Source of the DNA: Helicobacter pylori PMSS1
GTDB taxonomy: Bacteria; Campylobacterota; Campylobacteria; Campylobacterales; Arcobacteraceae
DNA length: 64,000 nucleotides
Assembly (NCBI GenBank): GCA_945883785.1
Contig: CAMCYD010000002.1
Coordinates: forward strand, 45,329 to 109,328
Direction of reading: 5' to 3'
Below are positions 28,919 to 39,327 of the stretch, one piece after another (position 1 is the stretch's first letter; every line of letters starts with the position of its first letter). The position numbers and the translations under genes are program-made. The notes under the pieces were generated by a model that saw only the letters and a list, made by a program, of their open reading frames with translations, searched no databases and was not told where the DNA came from.

Positions 28919-29479
28919 TTATGGCATATCTTTTCGTCTATTTTTCTTAATTATATACAATAATATCCGTCTAAAAAAGGTGATTTTCGTTCTTTTTTTA
29001 CGATTGAAAAGAGTTGCGATTGATTCGATACGAGTTTTTAGCCCCTCTATAAAGAGTTTACTTTGTACAAAGAGGGCATTTGTTCTAATGATATGGAGTA
29101 TTTTCATTGTAAAGTTATAGAGAGAGGCGAACCATATTATAGTTAGAAGTCTCTCTTTTGAGTTTTCTAAAATCGTAAATGCTGCCGCAACAGGGATAAA
29201 TTTTATAATATACATTGCGACAAATAAACCCACAAATCCTTTCGACAAAAGAGCCAAAGCCCATATCCCTAAAATTTCAGAGATTCCAAAAAATAAAATG
29301 AAAATAGTCAAAATCAAATATTTATTTTGAGCTTGTATCCACTCTAAAGTAGCTTGATAGAGGTGTAATTTTTTAAATTGGAGATAGATTGGTTTTAAAA
29401 TCGTATCCCAAAAAAGATACTCTAAAAGGAGATAAAAAAAAGCGAGGAAAGAGATAAAAAAGTTTCTAATAATTTTCAT
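28919..29479 (-). CDS. Hypothetical membrane protein
   Basis: 186-aa ORF, several hydrophobic segments, no family recognised. Confidence 0.65.
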   Translation of the reverse strand: MKIIRNFFISFLAFFYLLLEYLFWDTILKPIYLQFKKLHLYQATLEWIQAQNKYLILTIFILFFGISEILGIWALALLSKGFVGLFVAMYIIKFIPVAAAFTILENSKERLLTIIWFASLYNFTMKILHIIRTNALFVQSKLFIEGLKTRIESIATLFNRKKRTKITFFRRILLYIIKKNRRKDMP

Positions 29480-29525
29480 AAAAAGATTTTAACAAATAAA
29501 ACCTCAATCCACTCACTATCCGAGA

Positions 29526-29656
29526 TATTGTCATCAAAAAGCAAACTAAAGCTTATATTGTATGTCATTGCGAGGAACGAAGCAATCCATAGTCGGCTTC
29601 GTGGATTGCTTCGTGCCTCGCAATGACAGTTTCTATGTTTTAGTTTGCTTTGTGAT
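29526..29656. repeat. REP-like palindromic repeat, copy 2, with additional outer inverted arms
   Basis: GTCATTGCGAGGAACGAAGCAATCC...GGATTGCTTCGTGCCTCGCAATGAC (29564-29627); outer arms AAAGCAAACTAAA (29538-29550) / TTTAGTTTGCTTT (29639-29651). Confidence 0.92.
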
Positions 29657-29689
29657 AGCTATATGTGTCAGTCAAAAAGGCAAAAGAGC

Positions 29690-31669
29690 TTATGCTCCTT
29701 TTATTATTGCCTCAATTTTCCCAACAATTGATGGATCTTCAAGTGTAGAAGTATCCCCCGTGATAGCTTCCCCTTTTACGATACTTCGTAAAATTCTTCT
29801 CATAATTTTCCCACTTCTTGTTTTTGGAAGATCAGGAACAAATGCCATCTCATCGCAAAGAGCAATCGCTCCGATTTCATTTTTGATGATTTTGTTTATC
29901 TCTTTAGAGAGTTCAAGTTCATCTGCAGTTTGGTCGGCTTCTTGCGATGCTACTGCTTTTAAAACGATATAAGCAAAAATCCCCTCACCTTTTATCTCAT
30001 GAGGTTTCCCAACAACTGCGACCGCTGCTACATTTGGATGTTTTTTGATAGCTGATTCAACTTCTGCTGTTCCCATTCTATGCCCTGAAACATTGATAAC
30101 ATCATCAGTTCGTCCTGTGATTGTGATATATTTATCTTCACTCATCATAGCACCATCTCCTGTAAAATAAACAGGCTGTCCATCTTTTTTACAATCACCA
30201 AAATAAGATTTTACAAATCTCTCGCTGTCTCCCCAAATATTTCTAATCATAGATGGCCAAGGTTTTGTGATACACATAAACCCTTTTTCGCCTATTTCGG
30301 TTGGTGTCCCATCTGTATCTATGATTTCAGCCATAATCCCAGGAAGTGCGAATGTTGCACAACCTGGTTTAATTGGAGTAGCTGCAGGAAGTGGAGATAT
30401 CATATGCCCACCAGTCTCAGTTTGCCAATAAGTATCCACGATAGAACATTGGCTTCCACCAACCTCTTCATAGTACCATTTCCATGCTGGTGGATCGATA
30501 GGTTCCCCTACTGTTCCTAAGATTCTTAGACTACTTAAATCATATTTTCTTGGCTCATCAGCACCCATTTTATGAAGCATTCTAATGGCTGTTGGTGCTG
30601 TATAGAATTGATTGATTTTATACTCTTCAACCATTTTCCAACATCTTCCAGCATCTGGGAAAGTTGGCACTCCTTCAAACATCACTGTTGTTGCTCCAGC
30701 GGCAAGTGGTCCATACACGATATAAGTGTGTCCTGTAATCCAACCAACATCGGCAGTACACCAGTAAGTATCGTTGTCTTTGATGTCAAATACCCATTCC
30801 ATAGTCATTTGAGCCCAAAGGATATATCCAGCACTACTATGTTGAACCCCTTTTGGTTTTCCTGTACTTCCTGAAGTATAGAGTAAGAAAAGTGGGTCTT
30901 CACTATCCATCATCTCAGGCTCACATTTACTTGATTCAAATTTGATAAGTTCATTGTAACTATAATCTCTTCCAGCTACCCAAGTGATATCTTCCCCATT
31001 TCTCTCAACCACACACACTTTTTTCACACATTCACAACCACTTTTTAATGCTTCATCAACTACAGGTTTGAGCATATATGGGCTCCCTTTTCTAAAAGCA
31101 CCATCACTTGTAACAACCAGTTTAGCTTCTGCATCGATAATTCTATCTTTGAGTGCTTCTGCACTAAATCCACCAAATACGATAGAGTGGATAGCTCCAA
31201 TTTTTGCACAAGCAAGCATAGTGATAGCAGCTTCAGGAATCATCGGCATATAAACAACTACCCTATCCCCTTTTTTGATATCAAATTGGTTTTTAAACAT
31301 ATTTGCAGTTTTATTGACTTCATACGCTAACTCTCGATAAGTGATAATTCTTTGGTCTCCATTATCCCCTTCAAATATGATAGCTGCTTTATTTTTTTTA
31401 GTATCTAGGTGTCTATCAACACATTGATGAGCTACATTCATTTTTCCACCAACAAACCATTTATAAAAAGGTGCATTTGAGTCATCTAAAATAGTATCAT
31501 ATGGTTTAAACCATTCTATTTTTTCACTTGCAAATCTTCCCCAAGTACCTTCATAATCCTCTTTGAATTCATTCATTAAGTCATTGTACTCACACATATT
31601 TTTAAATGCTGGATTGTTAAATCTTGATTTCTTTGGCTCGAAAATATCGCTCATTGTTGTTTTCTCCAT
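29690..31669 (-). CDS. acs: Acetyl-CoA synthetase
   Basis: [64 protein letters not shown]. Confidence 0.97.
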   Translation of the reverse strand: MEKTTMSDIFEPKKSRFNNPAFKNMCEYNDLMNEFKEDYEGTWGRFASEKIEWFKPYDTILDDSNAPFYKWFVGGKMNVAHQCVDRHLDTKKNKAAIIFEGDNGDQRIITYRELAYEVNKTANMFKNQFDIKKGDRVVVYMPMIPEAAITMLACAKIGAIHSIVFGGFSAEALKDRIIDAEAKLVVTSDGAFRKGSPYMLKPVVDEALKSGCECVKKVCVVERNGEDITWVAGRDYSYNELIKFESSKCEPEMMDSEDPLFLLYTSGSTGKPKGVQHSSAGYILWAQMTMEWVFDIKDNDTYWCTADVGWITGHTYIVYGPLAAGATTVMFEGVPTFPDAGRCWKMVEEYKINQFYTAPTAIRMLHKMGADEPRKYDLSSLRILGTVGEPIDPPAWKWYYEEVGGSQCSIVDTYWQTETGGHMISPLPAATPIKPGCATFALPGIMAEIIDTDGTPTEIGEKGFMCITKPWPSMIRNIWGDSERFVKSYFGDCKKDGQPVYFTGDGAMMSEDKYITITGRTDDVINVSGHRMGTAEVESAIKKHPNVAAVAVVGKPHEIKGEGIFAYIVLKAVASQEADQTADELELSKEINKIIKNEIGAIALCDEMAFVPDLPKTRSGKIMRRILRSIVKGEAITGDTSTLEDPSIVGKIEAIIKGA

Positions 31670-31764
31670 AAATTTTTATTTGATTTTATTATAAATAGGT
31701 TAAATAGCATTTTAATAGCATTGTAATTTAATCATTCAAGTTTCAATATAGGATAAAGATTATA

Positions 31765-31779
31765 GTTACTTTTTGTAAC
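31765..31779. promoter_or_regulatory. Dyad GTTAC-N5-GTAAC upstream of acs
   Basis: GTTACTTTTTGTAAC; same half-sites and spacing as the site upstream of the malic enzyme gene. Confidence 0.4.
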
Positions 31780-31845
31780 ATTGTATTTGGGAGGCTTGTA
31801 AAGTTTTATTAGGAGAGAGACGGTTTATACCAAATCAAACATTAA

Positions 31846-32008
31846 AGAGCCACTTGCAAATTCAAACAAATGATTATAAACAGTTTCAATCATCATCTTT
31901 TTACTTTAAAAATAACCATTTGCGAAGGAGTAAAAAGTGATTTTTAAAGTGCAAATCTAATAATTGCTACTGTTCATACTCAAAATCTTTGAATTTGCAA
32001 GTGGCTCT
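31846..32008 (-). repeat. Foldback element A, copy 3 (opposite orientation)
   Basis: AGAGCCACTTGCAAATTCAAAC...CTTTGAATTTGCAAGTGGCTCT; reverse complement aligns with copies 1 and 4. Confidence 0.93.
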
Positions 32009-32086
32009 AAAATTTATCTTTTAGGTACTTATGTAAGAAAACGAATTTAAAAAATGCTATTATTCAACTCCAACAAGGGGAAATAA

Positions 32087-32764
32087 ATGAGTAAAAAAAG
32101 AATAGATGCGCATCTTTCAAAATTAGGGTATTGTACGCGAGGCGAGGTTCGAAGATTTATGAGAATGCATGAAGTTGAAGTAAATGGTATACGAATTTTC
32201 AATCCAGCACAAAAAGAAAATCATAGTGAAATAACCATAGACAAAGAGCCGCTTGATGGTGAAACACTCACTATTTTGATGAACAAACCAGAGGGTGTAG
32301 TCTGCTCACACGATGATAGTGGAAAACTTATTTATTCATTGCTTCCACAAAGATGGCAAAATAGAAATCCAAAACTTTCAACCGTTGGAAGACTTGATAG
32401 AGATACAACTGGAGCTATTTTACTTACAGATGATGGGGAACTCAATCATAGGCTTACCAGTCCAAAAAGTGATATTCCAAAAATTTATAAAGTCTCGTTA
32501 GCTCATCCTTTAAATGGTGATGAGGGTGAAATTTTTGCAAGCGGTACACTTATTTTGCATGGGGAAGAGAAAGCTTTGCTTCCAGCCAAACTCAGTGTTT
32601 TAAATGAAAATACAGTTCTTTTAGAAATAGTTGAGGGGAAATACCATCAAGTAAAAAGGATGTTTGGAGCCGTTCACAATAGAGTTTCAGCACTCCATAG
32701 AGTAAGTTTTAATGGGTTTGATACGGAAGATTTAAAAGAAGGGGAGTACAAAATACTCCACTAA
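32087..32764 (+). CDS. rsuA: RsuA-family ribosomal small subunit pseudouridine synthase
   Basis: N-term S4-like; VGRLDRDTTGAILLTDDGELNHRLTSPKSDIPKIY. Confidence 0.9.
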   Translation: MSKKRIDAHLSKLGYCTRGEVRRFMRMHEVEVNGIRIFNPAQKENHSEITIDKEPLDGETLTILMNKPEGVVCSHDDSGKLIYSLLPQRWQNRNPKLSTVGRLDRDTTGAILLTDDGELNHRLTSPKSDIPKIYKVSLAHPLNGDEGEIFASGTLILHGEEKALLPAKLSVLNENTVLLEIVEGKYHQVKRMFGAVHNRVSALHRVSFNGFDTEDLKEGEYKILH

Positions 32765-32780
32765 ATCTTCCTTTAATTAT

Positions 32781-34073
32781 TTATTTTTGCTCAATAAGTG
32801 CCATTAAATGGCTTGTGTACTTGTCAAAATCAAAATCTTTGATTTGAGCTACTCCATCTTCTAGTGCAGCTTTTGCAACTGCAGTTGCTACATACACTAA
32901 AACTCTTCTATCAAAAGGTGATGGGATAATATATTCAGGTCCAAATTCCATATTTTCTCTATTATGAGCTTTTTTTACATACTCAGGAACTTCTTCTAAA
33001 GCCAAAGATGCCAAAGCATTTGCAGCAGCAAGCTTCATATTTTCAGTTATTTGTGATGCTCGTATATCTAAAGCACCTCTAAAAATTGCTGGAAATCCTA
33101 ATACATTATTCACTTGATTTGGATAGTCACTTCTTCCTGTCCCCATAATCACATCAGCTCTTGCTTCTTTTGCAAGTGATGGAACTATTTCAGGATTTGG
33201 ATTTGCACATGCGAAAATAATAGGTTGGTCATTCATAGATTGTACCATCTCTTTTGAGATAACATTTGCCGTACTTAGTCCTAAAACCATATCAGCACCT
33301 TTCAACGCATCTTCTAAAGTTCTATCTTCTGTATCTATTGCAAACTCTAATTTAAAACTATTTAAGTCATCTCTTTTAGTGTGGATTACCCCTTTAGTAT
33401 CAAGCATAATGATATTTTTTATCCCTAAAGCTTTATACATTTTTGCACAAGCAATCCCAGAAGCACCAGCACCAACAACAACAACTTTTAAATCTTCAGC
33501 TTTTTTCCCACTTGTTTTAAGAACATTGATAAGTCCAGCTGTTGTGATAACTGCAGTTCCGTGTTGGTCATCATGAAATACAGGAATTTTACATCTTTTT
33601 TTAAGTTCCTCTTCTATTTCAAAACATTTAGGAGCAGCGATATCTTCAAGATTAATCCCACCAAAACTGTCAGCAATAGCTGCCACAACATTTATAATTT
33701 CTTGTGTATCTTTTGTATTGAGTTCGATATCAACAGCATCAATATTTGCAAACTTTTTGAAAAGAACACATTTCCCTTCCATTACAGGTTTACCAGCTAA
33801 ATGACCAATATCACCTAGACCCAAAACTGCCGTTCCATCACTGATAACAGCAACAAGATTTCCTTTATTTGTGTAATCGTACGCTTTTTGAATATCTTGT
33901 TCAATATCCAAACATGGATAAGCAACACCTGGAGAATATGCTAATGATAATTCATAGGCAGTATTACACTCTTTTGTTATTAATGTTCCTGTTTTACCGT
34001 TTGTATCAAATGGACTTTTAGCTTTGTGGTATTCTAAAGATTCCTCTTTAAATTGTTCTTCTTTTGAAATCAT
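32781..34073 (-). CDS. NAD(P)-dependent malic enzyme
   Basis: YSPGVAYPCLDI, FHDDQHGTAVITTAGL, VVVGAGASGIACAKM. Confidence 0.93.
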   Translation of the reverse strand: MISKEEQFKEESLEYHKAKSPFDTNGKTGTLITKECNTAYELSLAYSPGVAYPCLDIEQDIQKAYDYTNKGNLVAVISDGTAVLGLGDIGHLAGKPVMEGKCVLFKKFANIDAVDIELNTKDTQEIINVVAAIADSFGGINLEDIAAPKCFEIEEELKKRCKIPVFHDDQHGTAVITTAGLINVLKTSGKKAEDLKVVVVGAGASGIACAKMYKALGIKNIIMLDTKGVIHTKRDDLNSFKLEFAIDTEDRTLEDALKGADMVLGLSTANVISKEMVQSMNDQPIIFACANPNPEIVPSLAKEARADVIMGTGRSDYPNQVNNVLGFPAIFRGALDIRASQITENMKLAAANALASLALEEVPEYVKKAHNRENMEFGPEYIIPSPFDRRVLVYVATAVAKAALEDGVAQIKDFDFDKYTSHLMALIEQK

Positions 34074-34225
34074 TTTTATTTCCTTTTTAATATTAATCTT
34101 GAAGTTTAATCAGTTTACTCTTATCAAACCTTGCTATAAGAGTAAATTAATACTGTAATAATACATTAGTATATTTAGAAATAAAAAGTATTGGGTAGTT
34201 TTCTTATATCAACTAAGTATTATCT

Positions 34226-34240
34226 GTTACCATAGGTAAC
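34226..34240. promoter_or_regulatory. Dyad GTTAC-N5-GTAAC upstream of malic enzyme gene
   Basis: GTTACCATAGGTAAC. Confidence 0.4.
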
Positions 34241-34278
34241 TAAAAATGCTACATTAATGCTATTAATTAAATTGTGGG

Positions 34279-35445
34279 TCAAAAATATTTTCGAAATTTT
34301 TGTAAGTTATTTTTTAACTCTTTTTTGGGTAGGGCAATATTGAGTCTAAAAAAATATTTCCCATTTTTCCCAAAAGTTATCCCATCATTTAAAGCCACTT
34401 TTGCACCATGTAAAAGTGTATCTTTTATCTTTTTATGTTTTAAACTTGTCCCTTTAAAATCAAGCCATAAAAGATACGTTGCTTCACTTTTGATAACTTT
34501 TATATTTGGGAGGTATTGAGTAAAAAACTCCTCTGTTACATCTATATTCTTTTTCAGATAACCCAAAAGTTCCCGAAGCCAAATCGACCCCTCTTTGCTA
34601 TAACAACTCTCGATAATCGTATTTGAAAAGGAATTCAAAGAGGTGATATGGTGTTTTTTGGCACTTATTTTGAATTGTTCCATAATCTTACTATCAAGTG
34701 AAAAAGCATACGAGGTATTCAATCCTGCCACATTAAAAGTTTTACTTGGGGCATTTAAAATAAGTGAGGTTGGATTTATAGAAGCAAATGAAGTGAACTT
34801 AGCAAAAACCAAATCACTATGAATCTCATCAGAAACTACTAAAATATTGTGTGTTTTACAAATCTCATTTAACTTTGTAAGCTCCTCTTTACTCCAAACT
34901 CTCCCAACTGGATTGTGTGGGGAACAAAGGAGTAAGATTTTTGTTTTGGGTGTAATTTTGGAGTTAAAATCTTCAAAATCTATCTCATATTTCCCCTCTT
35001 TTAAAACAAGATTACTTTCAATTAACTCTCGATTGCTCTCTTTAATCACACTAAAAAATGGAAAATAGACAGGTGGAAAAACTACCACCTCATCACCAAT
35101 CTCACTAAATGACTCAACCGCCACTCTAAGCGAGGGGACAACCCCAGAGCAGATAAGAATATCCTCTTTTTGAAGACTTAACTCATGTCTTTTTTGCCAG
35201 TTCATAATAGCTTCAAAAGAGTTTTCACTTGGTATTTCATAACCAAAGATTTGTTGTTTGAGTTTCTTTTTAAGTGCTTTTTGTAAATATTTTGGGGTAG
35301 CAAAATCCATATCTGCAACCCATAAAGGTTTTACATCCGTGACTCCAAAGTAACTTTGAAGCCCATCGTATTTCACACAATTTGTTCCAATTCGCTCTAT
35401 TTTTTTATCAAAATTGATAGATTTTTGTTTCATTATTTTTCCCAA
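34279..35445 (-). CDS. ovoB: PLP-dependent MalY/PatB-type C-S lyase, candidate OvoB
   Basis: NPVGRVWSKEEL, NAPSKTFNVAGLNTSY; translationally overlaps ovoA; more likely start MKQKSINF near 35433. Confidence 0.75.
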   Translation of the reverse strand: MGKIMKQKSINFDKKIERIGTNCVKYDGLQSYFGVTDVKPLWVADMDFATPKYLQKALKKKLKQQIFGYEIPSENSFEAIMNWQKRHELSLQKEDILICSGVVPSLRVAVESFSEIGDEVVVFPPVYFPFFSVIKESNRELIESNLVLKEGKYEIDFEDFNSKITPKTKILLLCSPHNPVGRVWSKEELTKLNEICKTHNILVVSDEIHSDLVFAKFTSFASINPTSLILNAPSKTFNVAGLNTSYAFSLDSKIMEQFKISAKKHHITSLNSFSNTIIESCYSKEGSIWLRELLGYLKKNIDVTEEFFTQYLPNIKVIKSEATYLLWLDFKGTSLKHKKIKDTLLHGAKVALNDGITFGKNGKYFFRLNIALPKKELKNNLQKFRKYF

Positions 35446-37310
35446 ACAGTAAAAAATTCTGTTTCATCGATAAGTTGCAATTTCTCTTTGAGTATATTTT
35501 TAAGTTGCTCTTTTTGAGTACAGTTCTTAAATGCAATTATGATTCTTCCACCCTCATTCAATCTTGTTTGAATATCTAAAAGCAAATGGGTAGGGTTATA
35601 AATCTCCTCAAAATTATTTGTAAGCAAAATAAAATCAAACCCTTTAAAATGAGGCTTAAGATTGCAACTATCCCCTTGCCAAAATGCGATATTTTCGGAA
35701 TCTTGTAACTCCAAATTTTTTTGTGCTATCAAAATATTTCTTGCCGTAAAATCTATCCCAATGATACTTTCAAAATAACTTGCGAGTTCAAATACACTTT
35801 TCCCATAGTCACAGCCAAGGTTGAGTGCACTTTTGAAATCATCTAAGATAAAGTTTTTAGCGATATGTGCGACTGTATCAAAAAACTCCACTTCCCTAAA
35901 AATTATCTCATCTTTGACAACTTCAATATCCTCTTTGTGGTCACTTGAAACTTCCACATATCGAAACCCAGCATGTTGAAAAAAGTGTCTTCTAAAAGCA
36001 TATCGTGAGCTTAAAAGTGCTTCATTTCCTGTACTTATAAAGGAACCACCCTTGATAATGTTATGCCTTCTATCAAAAGTTGGAACTGAAAAATCATCAT
36101 ACATAGGATGGATTTCAAATCCAGTAAATCCATCAATTGTTGTGGTTGTCCATTGCCAAACATTCCCAATCACATCATAAAAATCCCCATGGCTAAATTC
36201 ATCAACTGCACAAGGGGAACAGTAATGCTCAAGATTAATATTAGCTGGAGCAGTTTTCCCCCAGTTTGGCTCATCACTTAATCCACTTACTTCGTGAAGT
36301 CTATACCACATCGCTTCACTTGGCAGGGTTATGTTTTTTCCTATTTTGGATGATTTCCATTTGCAAAATGCCAAAGCTTCAAGATAATTTACCTCAACTG
36401 CCCAATTTAATGGAAGTGGGATAATATTTTGAATCGTTCTGAGATAGTAACTATCTTCTTTTAAAATCCAAAAAGTGGGATGAACTACCTTTGTATAATT
36501 TCTCCATCTAAGCCCTTCATCATCCCAAAAACTATCATTTTGGTATCCACCATCCTCTATAAATTCTAAAAATTCCCCATTGGATGTGAGATATTTTGAA
36601 GCTTTAAAATCATCGACTATAAAAGTAACTTCTCCATATTCATTATCCCAGCCATAAAAATCATCATCTTTATTTTTTCCAAGTGTTATTTTTCCGCCAC
36701 TTACCGCTAAAAGTTCATTTTTGGGAGTATCTTCATAATTTTGTGATTCATTAAAAAATAGGTTTTGTTTGATAAAATTTATCTCAAGTTGTCTATGGAG
36801 TACCGAAGATGTTTCAAGATGGATTCTTTCGTGTTCTATCCCCATCATCACTATCCACATAGGACTTTCCCAAGTTATCGGAAGCGAAAATGGAACTTTC
36901 TCTATAAAATCTAAAACAACCTCTTTAACTTTAAAGCGATAATTTCTCACATCTTCAACTTTTGGCCAAGAGTAATTTGATTGATTTAAGTCATCCCAAC
37001 TCATCTCATCAACTCCAATAGCAAAAATCGACTCATACGATGGGTTAATTCTCTCTTTTAAAAATCCACCAAGGATAAGTTTATTGATATAAAAAGTAGC
37101 CGTATGTCCAAAATAAAAGATAAGTGGATGTCGTAATTTTTCAGGTTGTTCGTAAAATATAGCATCACTTTGAAAGATTGTAAAAAGCTCTTCAAAAAGG
37201 GTGTAAGTTTTTAAAAAATACTCTTTGATTTCAGCTCTTTTAGCTTCAATATCATCGCCTTTTAAAGATAAATTTCGAGTGATAAAATCTTTCTTTTCTA
37301 ACTTTTTCAT
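35433..37310 (-). CDS. ovoA: 5-histidylcysteine sulfoxide synthase / methyltransferase (ovothiol biosynthesis)
   Basis: DinB-like HERIHLE (HX3HXE iron motif), FGE-sulfatase-like GNVWQWTTTTIDGFTGFEIHPMYDDFSVPTFD...GGSFISTGNEA, C-terminal SAM methyltransferase ALNLGCDYGKSVFELA. Confidence 0.9.
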   Translation of the reverse strand: MKKLEKKDFITRNLSLKGDDIEAKRAEIKEYFLKTYTLFEELFTIFQSDAIFYEQPEKLRHPLIFYFGHTATFYINKLILGGFLKERINPSYESIFAIGVDEMSWDDLNQSNYSWPKVEDVRNYRFKVKEVVLDFIEKVPFSLPITWESPMWIVMMGIEHERIHLETSSVLHRQLEINFIKQNLFFNESQNYEDTPKNELLAVSGGKITLGKNKDDDFYGWDNEYGEVTFIVDDFKASKYLTSNGEFLEFIEDGGYQNDSFWDDEGLRWRNYTKVVHPTFWILKEDSYYLRTIQNIIPLPLNWAVEVNYLEALAFCKWKSSKIGKNITLPSEAMWYRLHEVSGLSDEPNWGKTAPANINLEHYCSPCAVDEFSHGDFYDVIGNVWQWTTTTIDGFTGFEIHPMYDDFSVPTFDRRHNIIKGGSFISTGNEALLSSRYAFRRHFFQHAGFRYVEVSSDHKEDIEVVKDEIIFREVEFFDTVAHIAKNFILDDFKSALNLGCDYGKSVFELASYFESIIGIDFTARNILIAQKNLELQDSENIAFWQGDSCNLKPHFKGFDFILLTNNFEEIYNPTHLLLDIQTRLNEGGRIIIAFKNCTQKEQLKNILKEKLQLIDETEFFTVWEK

Positions 37311-37313
37311 ATT

Positions 37314-39326
37314 TTACTCAATCGGATAAATAATCTCATCACCAGCTATATTTCGCACTTTAATCCTTTTTGGTTTTGAAGTTGCACTTATTTTTCCATT
37401 CCAAAATTCTTTTGTTTTATTTCCATCGACTATTACAAATCCATTTTTATCAATCTTAAGTTCGGTGTCACTTTGCCACACACCACTTTCATTTGTACAG
37501 TCCAAGCTTATATACTCAATAAGTTCCAACCCCTCTTTACTTATTTCTATTAAAGTGGCTTTCCCTAGCAATCCTTTTTTTGCATTAAAATCACTTATTT
37601 TTTGTTTGAGTCTATCGCTATAAAATAAATCTATTTTTACCTCATAAAAAAGTCCATCGCAGTTTAAAGTGAACTCAACAATATCATCAACCACCACAAA
37701 ATCCAAAATTTGTTTTAAATCTCTTAGTTCTACATCTATAAGAGTTTCATTATTCTCTTTGATAAACTTCTCTATCTCTTTCATATCTTCAACATCAATA
37801 TAGTACACAACAACTTTTCTAATCATCCCATCATAATCATCGAAATTATAAAGTTCTCTATTAACAATCTCATTGATGGCGACAATATCTAAAACTTTTT
37901 TTGTACTATCTTTGATATCAGGGACATGCACAGGAACCGTCCCATATTTACTATCAATAAAATATCCATACCAAAAAGAGCTTATCCCTATTGGTTTATT
38001 GGGAGTTATCCCTTGAAGAAGTGTTTTTAATTTTTCCATTGTTTGGATGGGATTTCTAAAAAGATTGATACCGTCTTGCACTTCAAGGATTTTAAAATCA
38101 GCTTTTTTTTCAACAAGTCTATCTCTTACGGTTTGGATAGAGTTGATACCAATATCACAGTGGATAAACTTCCGACCCAAATCATTTGCCACTTTCGCAG
38201 TAACTCCACTTCCTCCAAAAAAATCAGCCACAACCATATTTTTATTTGATGAAGCTTCTATGATTCGTGTCAATAATGCTTCTGGTTTTTGAGTAGCATA
38301 ATCCACCCTTTCATTTTCGCCAGCCATAGCAATACCTCTAATGTCATCCCAAATGTTATCAACACTACTCATTTTAAAATAATGTCCATTCTCTTTTTCC
38401 AAATAATATTTAAGTCGAATCGTCCCATTTGTTGTTCTTAAAATACCATTTTCTATTTTTATTTCACCACCTTTTGTAGTGTGTAATCTCCCTTCCTCAT
38501 AAAATTTAATTAAACTTGCATTTGTATATGTTCCAATATGGGAAGTTGAATAAAATCCAAGTTCATCTTCATAAAAATTTTCTTTTGCTTCCTCTTTTGA
38601 ATATATTTTTTTTGTCTGCGAACCGTTCCAAATAGCTTCTTCGTTTTTAGTATATACAAATATATAATCAGCATTTTTACTATAATATTCACTATGTGTT
38701 TTCATACCACGGCTTACTTCTCTTCTCCAAATGATTTCATTTCTAAAATTCTCTTCTCCAAAAACCTCATCCATTAAAATCTTTACATAATGCCCAATAT
38801 GCCAATCAAGATGGACATAGATGCTCGCCGTATCACTCATCACAGACTTGATAGCCATCAGATTTTCAAACATCCAAGAGAGATAATCCTCTTTGTTCCA
38901 AATATCCCCATACATTTTTTCTTCAAAAGCTACAAGCTCACTAAATTCTAGCTGTTCTTCTGCTTTTTTGATTTTTTCGACAAGTTGGGGATTTCTTCGT
39001 ATATAAACTTTTTTAGCATAATCTGCTCCACTAGCAAATGGCGGGTCGATATAGACCAAATCAACTTTCATATCATTTTCTTTCAGATATGCACAAGCAG
39101 AGAGACATTCCCCACGGATAACAAGATTAGGAACCTCATCATTTTTCGGCTTTTCCCCCACAGTTTCAAGTTCGGTGAGTTCATAGTACGGAATCCCTCG
39201 TAAAATTCGCTCAAATGATTTATGATTGTCTTTATAGCTAAGAACTCTTTGTGTTCTTGTGATATTGTTCAATATCGCTTGACCTCGCACAGGTGATTTG
39301 TCATAAGGCATATATCGTATTGGCAT
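37314..39326 (-). CDS. Type III restriction-modification system DNA methyltransferase (Mod)
   Basis: DLVYIDPPFASGADY (motif IV) preceding VADFFGGSGVTAKVANDLGRKFI (motif I): beta-class order. Confidence 0.88.
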   Translation of the reverse strand: MPIRYMPYDKSPVRGQAILNNITRTQRVLSYKDNHKSFERILRGIPYYELTELETVGEKPKNDEVPNLVIRGECLSACAYLKENDMKVDLVYIDPPFASGADYAKKVYIRRNPQLVEKIKKAEEQLEFSELVAFEEKMYGDIWNKEDYLSWMFENLMAIKSVMSDTASIYVHLDWHIGHYVKILMDEVFGEENFRNEIIWRREVSRGMKTHSEYYSKNADYIFVYTKNEEAIWNGSQTKKIYSKEEAKENFYEDELGFYSTSHIGTYTNASLIKFYEEGRLHTTKGGEIKIENGILRTTNGTIRLKYYLEKENGHYFKMSSVDNIWDDIRGIAMAGENERVDYATQKPEALLTRIIEASSNKNMVVADFFGGSGVTAKVANDLGRKFIHCDIGINSIQTVRDRLVEKKADFKILEVQDGINLFRNPIQTMEKLKTLLQGITPNKPIGISSFWYGYFIDSKYGTVPVHVPDIKDSTKKVLDIVAINEIVNRELYNFDDYDGMIRKVVVYYIDVEDMKEIEKFIKENNETLIDVELRDLKQILDFVVVDDIVEFTLNCDGLFYEVKIDLFYSDRLKQKISDFNAKKGLLGKATLIEISKEGLELIEYISLDCTNESGVWQSDTELKIDKNGFVIVDGNKTKEFWNGKISATSKPKRIKVRNIAGDEIIYPIE

Positions 39327-39327
39327 T

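Noticed and set aside
29562-29972. 136-aa plus-strand ORF
   Set aside because: Begins in the REP-like repeat and runs antisense to acs; shadow ORF.
38102-38110. T8 homopolymer in mod as a phase-variation tract
   Set aside because: Only 8 bases long and the gene is in frame; too weak to claim slipped-strand phase variation without read-level length variation.
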